From Flavobacteriales bacterium UBA2798 (GTDB taxonomy: Bacteria; Bacteroidota; Bacteroidia; Flavobacteriales_D; UBA2798): a DNA stretch of 9,847 bases. Both the position numbers and the translations under genes were made by a program. Below the pieces are notes generated by a model. The model worked only from the letters and a program-made list of their open reading frames with translations, was not told the DNA's origin and did no database searches. The DNA lies in assembly GCA_002351955.1 (NCBI GenBank), contig DEHO01000035.1, positions 16,458-26,304 of the forward strand, read 5' to 3'. Positions 1 to 5,122 of this stretch are shown here, in pieces (the first letter of the stretch is position 1; each line of letters opens with the position of its first letter).

Positions 1-349
1 TTCCGCCGGGTTTCACATCAATTACATACGCTCTTACCCGTGCAGCCTTTTTTTCATTCCACCGCGCCTCATCATTGCCCGGCAACAACAATGCGTTCAT
101 GGTCGCCGACGTGTCAAAATCCTGTGCGTGCGGAAATGAGATTCGGTTCTTCAAACGGTTCAACTCACGAATGCGTTCTGTTTTCGCAGATCCCTCCGGC
201 GGACATTCACGTGTCCAATTGAGGGTGTCGGGTCTTTCCGGTGATTGTACTGTTTCTTTTTTCCTGCTGCTTGCAGGTAGGGCAAAGACCAAAACGATTC
301 CGGTTATTAGCAATCCCAGAAAAAACGACAAAAGCACAAAACGTTTCAT
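1..349 (-). CDS. Partial membrane-anchored or secreted protein of unknown function (5' end only)
   Basis: An open frame begins with ATG at 349-347 and stays open to the left edge, giving the first 116 codons of a longer protein. Residues 1-4 are MKRF. A hydrophobic stretch (about residues 5-24, FVLLSFFLGLLITGIVLVFA) follows, then a polar region, consistent with an uncleaved N-terminal anchor or a signal peptide. The visible soluble part has a charged segment with RIRELNRLKNR near residues 60-70. It ends in KKAARVRAYVIDVKPGG, which looks like the start of a small beta-rich domain. Positive residues before the hydrophobic stretch support this start. The gene is divergent from the phosphatase gene at 404, with only 54 bp between the start codons. 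I do not recognise a named function. Plus-strand frames over this stretch are less plausible, because this one reads as a coherent exported protein. Confidence 0.75.
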   Translation of the reverse strand, partial: MKRFVLLSFFLGLLITGIVLVFALPASSRKKETVQSPERPDTLNWTRECPPEGSAKTERIRELNRLKNRISFPHAQDFDTSATMNALLLPGNDEARWNEKKAARVRAYVIDVKPGG

Positions 350-353
350 AAGG

Positions 354-361
354 CCAATATA
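354..361 (-). promoter_or_regulatory. Possible -7 box for the partial minus-strand gene
   Basis: On the minus strand, TATATTGG matches seven of eight positions of the Bacteroidota -7 consensus TAnnTTTG. It ends 4 nt before the ATG at 349. A transcript from it would have almost no leader. No clear TTTG-like -33 box lies about 19 nt upstream, so this is a weak call. Confidence 0.25.
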
Positions 362-403
362 CCAATCCTCTGCCGAAATAAGGATTTTGTATATCTTGCC
401 TGT

Positions 404-2338
404 ATGCGCCGCAGCAGTATACTTCGTCAATTACTCATCAACACCCTTGTTCCGGTGGTATTGGTTCTGCTTGCCGTTGGAGTAATCAGTTACCGCATCA
501 ACCGGCAGCAACTGGAGGAAAGCAATAGGCGCCTGAGAGAACAAATTGTTGCGCAAACAAAATCCATACTGAGCATTCACGACGAAGCGCTCCATATTCT
601 GGAAGAGGATCTTAACGATCGGATCGAAATGCTATCTGATCGTTTACTGACTGAGTATTTTGCAAAGCCGGACTCCCTGCACACGGCAGATTTGTTTCGT
701 ATTTCTGCAGAAATCGGAATGGATACAGCCATTGAGCATTTATATGTTATTAATGACTCCTCAGTAATTACCAATACCACTTTTGCAAAAGACCTCGGAC
801 TTGATTTCTCCAAAATCGACACTTCGTTTGTTAATTCTTTTGCCAAGATGCGCAAGGAAGGAAATCTCGTTATCGACCGCTTTGGCGAGGAAATGATTAC
901 AGGAAAAATAAAGAAGTACTCCTTTTTACCCACCCCCGACGGCAGGAACATTATTGAGATGGGGATTTATTCTGCAATGGCAGATGGGTTGCGGGACAAG
1001 GCATTTAAGAATGTGAGCGAAATCAGCGCGAACTTCCCCGAGATACGCAACATCGCTTCCTTTGCAACGGTGGCCAATGTAAAAAACGTTCATCTTCCGG
1101 ATCATCATTATGAGCATTACCAGCGAGCAATGAAAGAAAAAGTACCGGTGAGGGTCAGCGAAAGTGAAGATGGCATCGATCATTATTACGACTATTTCTT
1201 TCTCGACATCCAGTCTTCCTCCATCTACACTGGTTATCTTCTGCTGATCGAATCGGATAACTCCCGAGAAAAAGCATTGATAAGAGCCGAAGTCATTCGC
1301 TTCAGTGTGTTGTTTCTTGTAACCATCTCACTGCTTAGTCTGGTAATCTACTACCGGTCAAGGTCCATCGCTCTACCCATACGCGTGCTTACCGACAAGG
1401 CCCGGGTAATTGCAGGAGGAAAACTGGATGAGCGTGTTCCTATTAAGGGGAACAATGAGATCACAGATTTGTCGCAGAGTTTCAATACCATGATCGACGA
1501 TCTGGAAGGCATGTATGTGAATCTGGAGAAAAAGGTTAAGGAACGCACCCACGAACTCAATCACCAAAAAGAATTGGTAGAAGAAAAAAACAAGGAGATC
1601 ACCGATTCCATCAACTATGCGCGAAGAATTCAGTATGCACTTCTTGCACACGATGATCTGCTAAAGGAAAACCTCCCTGAGCATTTTGTACTGTTTATGC
1701 CTAAAGATATTGTAAGCGGAGATTTTTATTGGGCTTGTCTGCACCCCAGGGGAAACTCCAATGATTTCTATCTGGCCGTTTGCGACAGCACAGGACATGG
1801 CGTGCCCGGAGCCTTTATGTCCTTGCTCAATATTTCATTCCTTAACGAAGCCATCAACGAAAAAACGATCGAAGAACCCGGTAAAATCCTCGATCATACC
1901 CGACGCAGACTCATTGAGAATATTTCGCAACAGGGGCAAAAAGATGGCATGGATGGAATACTGGTTCGTTTCTCCGAAGGAAAAATAAGTTTCGCAGCAG
2001 CCAACAATCCTCCGCTAATCATTCGGAACGGAGAAGAAATTGAATTAGCAGCAGACAAAATGCCAATCGGGCAATCCGATCGAATCGATCCATTTACCAC
2101 AGTTATCCCGGATCTGCAAAAAGGAGATATGTTTTATCTCTTCACCGACGGATATCCGGATCAATTTGGCGGACCAAAAGGAAAAAAATTCAAGTACCGT
2201 CAGCTGTATGACCTCCTGAAAGAAATCGCCCACCTCTCCATGACCGAACAACGCACAATTCTAGAAAGCACCATCGAAAACTGGAAAGGAGACTTGGAAC
2301 AGGTTGATGATATTTGTGTGATTGGAATACGCGTTTAG
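404..2338 (+). CDS. Membrane sensor protein with HAMP and SpoIIE/PP2C-type serine phosphatase domains
   Basis: This 644-residue protein has the order of a one-component signalling phosphatase. TM1 spans about 11-31 and a periplasmic region about 32-297. TM2 spans about 298-317, a HAMP domain 318-371, a coiled coil about 371-410 and a PP2C/SpoIIE domain 430-644. The periplasmic part (EHLYVINDSSVITNTTF, then LPTPDGRNIIEMGIY) resembles a dCACHE sensor; this is inference. Catalytic landmarks are SGDFYW (D440), CDSTGHGVPGAFMS (D461), TDGYPDQFGG (D582) and QVDDIC (D635/D636), which supply the usual Mn/Mg-binding aspartates. The linker SINYARRIQYALL is typical of Bacteroidota members. Such proteins usually dephosphorylate anti-anti-sigma or other response proteins, but no partner kinase or STAS gene is visible here. 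The start at 404 places positive residues directly before TM1. The stop codon lies in the loop of a long hairpin that is repeated downstream (see 2304-2563). Confidence 0.9.
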   Translation: MRRSSILRQLLINTLVPVVLVLLAVGVISYRINRQQLEESNRRLREQIVAQTKSILSIHDEALHILEEDLNDRIEMLSDRLLTEYFAKPDSLHTADLFRISAEIGMDTAIEHLYVINDSSVITNTTFAKDLGLDFSKIDTSFVNSFAKMRKEGNLVIDRFGEEMITGKIKKYSFLPTPDGRNIIEMGIYSAMADGLRDKAFKNVSEISANFPEIRNIASFATVANVKNVHLPDHHYEHYQRAMKEKVPVRVSESEDGIDHYYDYFFLDIQSSSIYTGYLLLIESDNSREKALIRAEVIRFSVLFLVTISLLSLVIYYRSRSIALPIRVLTDKARVIAGGKLDERVPIKGNNEITDLSQSFNTMIDDLEGMYVNLEKKVKERTHELNHQKELVEEKNKEITDSINYARRIQYALLAHDDLLKENLPEHFVLFMPKDIVSGDFYWACLHPRGNSNDFYLAVCDSTGHGVPGAFMSLLNISFLNEAINEKTIEEPGKILDHTRRRLIENISQQGQKDGMDGILVRFSEGKISFAAANNPPLIIRNGEEIELAADKMPIGQSDRIDPFTTVIPDLQKGDMFYLFTDGYPDQFGGPKGKKFKYRQLYDLLKEIAHLSMTEQRTILESTIENWKGDLEQVDDICVIGIRV

Positions 2339-2362
2339 CGTGTTGCAATCACACTAAATATC
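2309..2362. repeat. Long hairpin, copy A, spanning the stop codon
   Basis: The arms GATATTTGTGTGATTG (2309-2324) and CAATCACACTAAATATC (2346-2362) pair over 16 bp with one bulged T (2355). After a G/G mismatch, AATACGC (2326-2332) pairs with GCGTGTT (2338-2344), including one G-T wobble. The loop is GTTTA (2333-2337). In total about 23 base pairs form, and the phosphatase TAG stop (2336-2338) sits at the loop edge. No T-run follows, so it is not a canonical intrinsic terminator. It could protect the mRNA 3' end or slow exonucleases, which is inference. Confidence 0.85.
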
Positions 2363-2403
2363 AGAATATCCTGACCGACGATAGGAGCGTCAGTATAGAT
2401 GCA

Positions 2404-2455
2404 ATATTTGTGTGATTGGAATACGCGTTTAGCGTGTTGCAATCACACTAAATAT
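2404..2455. repeat. Long hairpin, copy B
   Basis: This is an exact copy of the copy A hairpin, 94 bp downstream and now wholly non-coding. Only the outermost G-C pair is lost, because 2403 is A. Full identity of the two copies, including the bulge and mismatch, suggests recent duplication or ongoing homogenisation. Confidence 0.85.
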
Positions 2456-2459
2456 CAGA

Positions 2460-2495
2460 ATATCCTGACACTGCATTTCATTCCGGTCAGGATGT
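2460..2495. repeat. Inverted repeat inside the second repeat unit
   Basis: ATCCTGAC (2462-2469) pairs perfectly with GTCAGGAT (2486-2493) across a 16-nt loop. One A-T pair and one T-G wobble extend it outward. The left arm belongs to the 66-bp repeat. The right arm lies in sequence found only in copy B, so copy A cannot form this structure. Confidence 0.7.
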
Positions 2496-2518
2496 GCCAC
2501 TCACCGACGATAGGCCTG

Positions 2519-2539
2519 CCCCGACCGATAGCGTCGGGG
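2519..2539. repeat. GC-rich hairpin inserted in the copy B tail
   Basis: CCCCGAC (2519-2525) pairs with GTCGGGG (2533-2539) around the 7-nt loop CGATAGC. It lies in a 25-nt block (2515-2539) that interrupts the tail sequence seen intact in copy A (GATAGG/AGCGTCAG). No T-run follows in the plus direction, so terminator activity is doubtful. Confidence 0.75.
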
Positions 2540-2590
2540 AGCGTCAGTATTGATGATATTTGTATTATTACTCTTGTTTGACAAAACATT

Positions 2591-3097
2591 ATGATTGACT
2601 ATTCCGAAGAAAGTTTAAAAACTCTTGATCGTTTTTATCAGGCCTTGCAACCGGATATTGATCGACTTGAATCTGCACACGCATCAAAAATGCAATGCAA
2701 AAAAGGTTGCCATGCCTGTTGTATCGACGATCTGGTTGTATTTGGGGTAGAGGCGGCTAATATTGTTAAGCACCATTCTGCATTAGTTCAAAACGAAAAG
2801 CCTCACCCGAAAGGTAAATGCGCATTTCTAAATAATGAAGGTGCATGCCGAATCTATGATGTTCGTCCTTTTGTTTGCCGTACTCAGGGATTGCCCTTAA
2901 AAATCATCAATCAAAAAGGAAACGAGTTGCGCGATGTTTGTCCTTTGAACCTTGAAGGAGTTAACCTGAATAAAATCCCTGAGAAACAGTTACTGCATAC
3001 CAATCCCTATGAAGAGTTTCTTGCCCGATTACAACTTGCGATTGATAAGGGACAGATGGAGCGTATCAAACTCCGATCACTTTTCGGGAAAAAATAA
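2591..3097 (+). CDS. YkgJ-family cysteine-cluster protein (putative Zn/Fe-binding)
   Basis: This 168-residue soluble protein has the CxxxCxxCC signature of the YkgJ/UPF0153 family: C36, C40, C43 and C44 in CKKGCHACC. More cysteines follow at C77, C86 (GACRIYDVRPFVCR), C96 and C117. The family is annotated as a putative zinc- or iron-chelating domain, and its biochemical role is not established. The motif IYDVRPFVCR with the trailing CP is characteristic. The ATG at 2591 is the natural start: it follows the repeat cluster directly, and about 35 residues precede the first cysteine. No strong ribosome binding site is visible. A possible -7 box, TACTCTTG (2569-2576, seven of eight), lies just upstream, but it lacks a convincing -33 partner. 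Its stop codon overlaps the stem of the terminator that follows. Confidence 0.85.
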   Translation: MIDYSEESLKTLDRFYQALQPDIDRLESAHASKMQCKKGCHACCIDDLVVFGVEAANIVKHHSALVQNEKPHPKGKCAFLNNEGACRIYDVRPFVCRTQGLPLKIINQKGNELRDVCPLNLEGVNLNKIPEKQLLHTNPYEEFLARLQLAIDKGQMERIKLRSLFGKK

Positions 3098-3127
3098 CCC
3101 GGTATATTCAATACTACCGGGTTTCGT
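3089..3127. terminator. Bidirectional intrinsic terminator between YkgJ-like gene and M42 peptidase
   Basis: AACCCGGTA (3096-3104) and TACCGGGTT (3115-3123) form a perfect 9-bp stem with a 10-nt loop. Read on the minus strand, the stem is followed by ATTTTTT (complement of 3089-3095), a good U-tract for the M42 gene ending at 3139. In the plus direction only a short T run (3122-3124) follows, so termination of the YkgJ-like gene is probably weaker. The YkgJ-like stop codon (3095-3097) overlaps the stem. Confidence 0.85.
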
Positions 3128-3138
3128 GTGAGGTTCGT

Positions 3139-4188
3139 TTATTTAAAACTCCAATCGTGTTTGTCGAGATCGGTTAGACAGCCTTTCAGCAAATCAATAC
3201 TGCCGCGAATATCATCCTTATCGCTCATCTCAATCACCTGATGGACATGTCGGCAGGGAATGGAAATACAACCGGAGATTGCTCCCCCCGCTGTCATTCG
3301 CTGTATGCCTGCAGTATCTGTTCCCCCGGCAGGAAGAATTTCTGGTTGCCATTTTATTTTGTGTTTATCGGCTGTTTTCTTCATGAATTCCACCATGCGG
3401 TAATCGCTGATTACGCTTGAATCCATAATCTTAATGGCGGTTCCTTTCCCAAGCTCGGTGATCATCTCATGCGCCTTCGCCCCCGGTACATCGTAGGCAA
3501 TGGTGATATCCAGTCCGAATCCAAAATCAGGTTGAATAGCAAGCGCAGCAACACTGGCTCCACGAATACCTACTTCCTCCTGAACCGTAAATACACCATA
3601 AACATCATAGGCAGGATTTTTTAATTCGCGTAAAGTCTCCAGCAAAATAAAAACAGAAAGACGGTTATCGAGTGACTTGCAGTTTACACAATTTCCCATT
3701 TCAATAAGCTCACGCTCCCGGGTAACCACATCGCCAACAGAGATGTACTTCTCTACTTCTTTTTTGGTCATTCCCATATCGATAAAATAATCGGTAAGAG
3801 GAACCACCTTCTCACGCTCGGATGCGCTCATTACGTGAATAGGCTTGCATCCCATTACCCCAATGAGATCCTTTTTTCCGTGTACGATTACGCGCTGAGC
3901 GGTAAGTGTTTTAGGATCAAATCCTCCAAGCGGAACAAAACGCAGAAATCCTTTTTCATCAATATGATTCACCATAAATCCGATCTCATCCATATGCGCA
4001 GCGATCATCACTTTACGATCACTTTTCTTTCCCTTCTTAACTACGGTGATATTTCCCATGTTGTCGATATCGATGGAATCAACATGGCCTTTGACTTGTT
4101 TCATGACGAGTTCGCGAACCAATTGTTCACGACCGGGAGCGCCCGGTACTTCGCAGATCTGCTTAAGTAATTTTACATTGATACTCAT
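3139..4188 (-). CDS. M42-family metallopeptidase (glutamyl aminopeptidase type)
   Basis: This 349-residue cytoplasmic protein has the normal length for M42 dinuclear-metal aminopeptidases, which trim peptides and usually form large tetrahedral assemblies. Metal-site motifs are in order: AAHMDEIGF (H65, D67), KSLDNR (D174), TVQEEVGIRGA (E204 likely general base, E205 ligand), GLDIT (D227) and CRHVHQ (probably H316). GGTDTAG (288-294) is also typical. The frame is open to 4338, but the first 50 codons of that extension are not family-like. I chose the ATG at 4188 (MSINVKLLKQ) because the family's N-terminus begins this way and because a near-perfect promoter at 4237-4207 would start transcription inside the extension. 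Older annotations may call such proteins endoglucanase M; that is a known misnomer for the family. The peptide substrate cannot be told from sequence. Confidence 0.92.
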   Translation of the reverse strand: MSINVKLLKQICEVPGAPGREQLVRELVMKQVKGHVDSIDIDNMGNITVVKKGKKSDRKVMIAAHMDEIGFMVNHIDEKGFLRFVPLGGFDPKTLTAQRVIVHGKKDLIGVMGCKPIHVMSASEREKVVPLTDYFIDMGMTKKEVEKYISVGDVVTRERELIEMGNCVNCKSLDNRLSVFILLETLRELKNPAYDVYGVFTVQEEVGIRGASVAALAIQPDFGFGLDITIAYDVPGAKAHEMITELGKGTAIKIMDSSVISDYRMVEFMKKTADKHKIKWQPEILPAGGTDTAGIQRMTAGGAISGCISIPCRHVHQVIEMSDKDDIRGSIDLLKGCLTDLDKHDWSFK

Positions 4189-4206
4189 ATCGCGTAGGAC
4201 TTTTCC

Positions 4207-4237
4207 CAAATATATGCGGAATAAATCCCTGTACAAC
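4207..4237 (-). promoter_or_regulatory. Bacteroidota-type promoter for the M42 peptidase
   Basis: On the minus strand, TATATTTG (4214-4207) matches the -7 consensus TAnnTTTG at every fixed position. GTTG (4237-4234) lies 19 nt upstream where the -33 TTTG box is expected. Predicted transcription start is near 4200, giving a leader of about 10-15 nt to the ATG at 4188. This supports the shorter start for the peptidase. Confidence 0.65.
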
Positions 4238-4256
4238 TCCTGGAGGTAAAATTCCG

Positions 4257-4340
4257 ATGAACGATGTTTGCATCCGCATGAATCACCAGCTTTCATCCTC
4301 GTATTATTCTGCCTGTCCCTACCGGAGTCAGGTTGCATGA
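4257..4340 (+). CDS. Candidate 27-residue Tyr-containing leader peptide upstream of phhA
   Basis: This short ORF (ATG 4257, TGA 4338-4340) is preceded by GGAGG (4242-4246), an unusually good Shine-Dalgarno match for this window, 10 nt before the ATG. It encodes three tyrosines, two adjacent (Y16 and Y17, codons 4302-4307) and one at Y22 (4320-4322), in SSSYYSACPYRSQVA. It ends 23 nt before an intrinsic terminator that sits just ahead of phhA, whose product makes tyrosine. This fits a translation-coupled attenuator leader. Against it, 27 codons can occur by chance, no clear plus-strand promoter is visible, and the ORF lies antisense to the promoter-proximal region of the M42 gene. Confidence 0.25.
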   Translation: MNDVCIRMNHQLSSSYYSACPYRSQVA

Positions 4341-4363
4341 TCCCTTTTCATTCAGAACCAACC

Positions 4364-4391
4364 AACCCCGTCCAGCGTGTCGGGGTTTTTT
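4364..4391 (+). terminator. Intrinsic terminator directly upstream of phhA
   Basis: AACCCCG (4364-4370) pairs with CGGGGTT (4381-4387) across a 10-nt loop, followed by a run of six T (4386-4391) and then GCTTTT. It works only in the plus direction and ends 17 bp before the phhA ATG. No recognised plus-strand gene precedes it: the neighbour on the left is the minus-strand M42 gene. It is therefore either an attenuator for phhA or the end of an unrecognised small transcript. Confidence 0.7.
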
Positions 4392-4408
4392 GCTTTTAAA
4401 CCAAACCC

Positions 4409-5122
4409 ATGAAACAGAATTACAGTAATTACAACAAAGAAGACCAGGAAGTATGGTCAATCTTATTTAGCCGACAAATTGCACAACTGGAGGAGCATGC
4501 ATGTACTGACTTTCGTTTAGGACTACATCGCTTGCGTAGCGAATTAAATGCGGATGCTATTCCCGATTTTGATCGTCTGAATACCTTGTTGTATAAACTT
4601 AGCGGATGGAGTATTGAAGTTGTTCCCGGACTAATCAGTGTAAATGATTTTTTCATGCTGCTTTCCCAACGAAAATTCCCCTCTTCCACCTGGCTGAGGA
4701 AGAAAGATCAAATCCATTACCTCGAAGAGCCTGATATGTTTCACGATGTTTTCGGACATATTCCCATGCTGGCGCTAAAAGAGTATGCCGATTTTATGGA
4801 ACAGTTCGGTAAAGCAGGAATGAACAATCCCGAGCAGGTTACTTCATTACAGCGACTGTATTGGTTTACGGTAGAGTTCGGTTTGGTGCAGGAAGACGGA
4901 AGGCAAAAAATTTTCGGCGCCGGGCTGGCTTCTTCCTTCGGAGAAAGTTCGGAAGCACTACATTGCGATAAAGGAGATCTTCGTCCGTTTTCGCTTGAAA
5001 CAATAATGGCGACCGGATTTTTTACCGATCGCCATCAGGATTTTTATTTTGTGCTGAAAGAGGCTCAGCAATTGTTTGATGCATTTGCAGAATACCGGAT
5101 TACTCTACCCTGCTTAACTTAA
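4409..5122 (+). CDS. phhA: Phenylalanine 4-monooxygenase (pterin-dependent aromatic amino acid hydroxylase)
   Basis: This enzyme hydroxylates L-phenylalanine to L-tyrosine using O2 and a tetrahydropterin. The 237-residue product is the compact bacterial form, with the catalytic domain and no ACT regulatory domain. The facial triad is clear: H112 and H117 in DMFHDVFGHIPML, and E156 in YWFTVEFGL. FGAGLASSFGE (169-179) matches the conserved active-site loop. The first 25 residues are polar and less conserved. The ATG at 4409 follows a terminator by 17 nt, so expression depends on read-through or on a promoter I cannot identify. No pterin-4a-carbinolamine dehydratase gene, the usual recycling partner, is visible nearby. 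The last 23 bp overlap the 3' end of the convergent pyk gene, so the C-terminal residues RITLPCLT lie mostly over pyk codons. Confidence 0.93.
   Translation: MKQNYSNYNKEDQEVWSILFSRQIAQLEEHACTDFRLGLHRLRSELNADAIPDFDRLNTLLYKLSGWSIEVVPGLISVNDFFMLLSQRKFPSSTWLRKKDQIHYLEEPDMFHDVFGHIPMLALKEYADFMEQFGKAGMNNPEQVTSLQRLYWFTVEFGLVQEDGRQKIFGAGLASSFGESSEALHCDKGDLRPFSLETIMATGFFTDRHQDFYFVLKEAQQLFDAFAEYRITLPCLT

Larger units (their letters stand above)
2304..2563. repeat. Palindromic tandem repeat cluster overlapping the phosphatase gene's 3' end
   Basis: The cluster has two full copies and one partial copy of a unit. Bases 2310-2375 are identical to 2404-2469 (66 bp, offset 94). Both copies end in a tail CGACGATAGG...AGCGTCAGTAT. 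In the second copy the tail is interrupted by about 35 nt (2470-2504) and by 25 nt (2515-2539). A third occurrence of the unit's left end, TTGATGATATTTGT at 2550-2563, exactly matches 2304-2317 (14 bp) and then diverges. Both 14-bp copies read DDIC in frame with the phosphatase, followed by VIGIRV-stop in the first and IITLV-stop in the last. The flanked segment is 246 bp, or 82 codons. No transposase gene is present. This block also accounts for the 252-bp gap before the next gene. Confidence 0.9.

Noticed and set aside
75..485. 136-codon plus-strand ORF over the left edge
   Set aside because: It is antisense to the minus-strand gene with a clear N-terminal hydrophobic segment and overlaps the phosphatase start in another frame.
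701..714. Perfect 14-bp palindrome ATTTCTGCAGAAAT
   Set aside because: It lies inside phosphatase codons with no second copy or nearby signal, so it is likely chance.
2310..2469. CRISPR-like repetition
   Set aside because: There are only two full copies, each 66 bp and palindromic, separated by a related tail and not a unique spacer, and there are no cas genes.
2399..2581. 60-codon plus-strand ORF through the repeats, ending in DDICIITLV
   Set aside because: It consists of repeat and palindrome sequence plus the third 14-bp copy. Its start is arbitrary and nothing protein-like precedes the ending. It is better read as a relic of the phosphatase 3' end.
4189..4338. 50-codon N-terminal extension of the M42 peptidase
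   Set aside because: It has no family similarity, would make the protein too long, and lies upstream of or inside the predicted promoter at 4207-4237.
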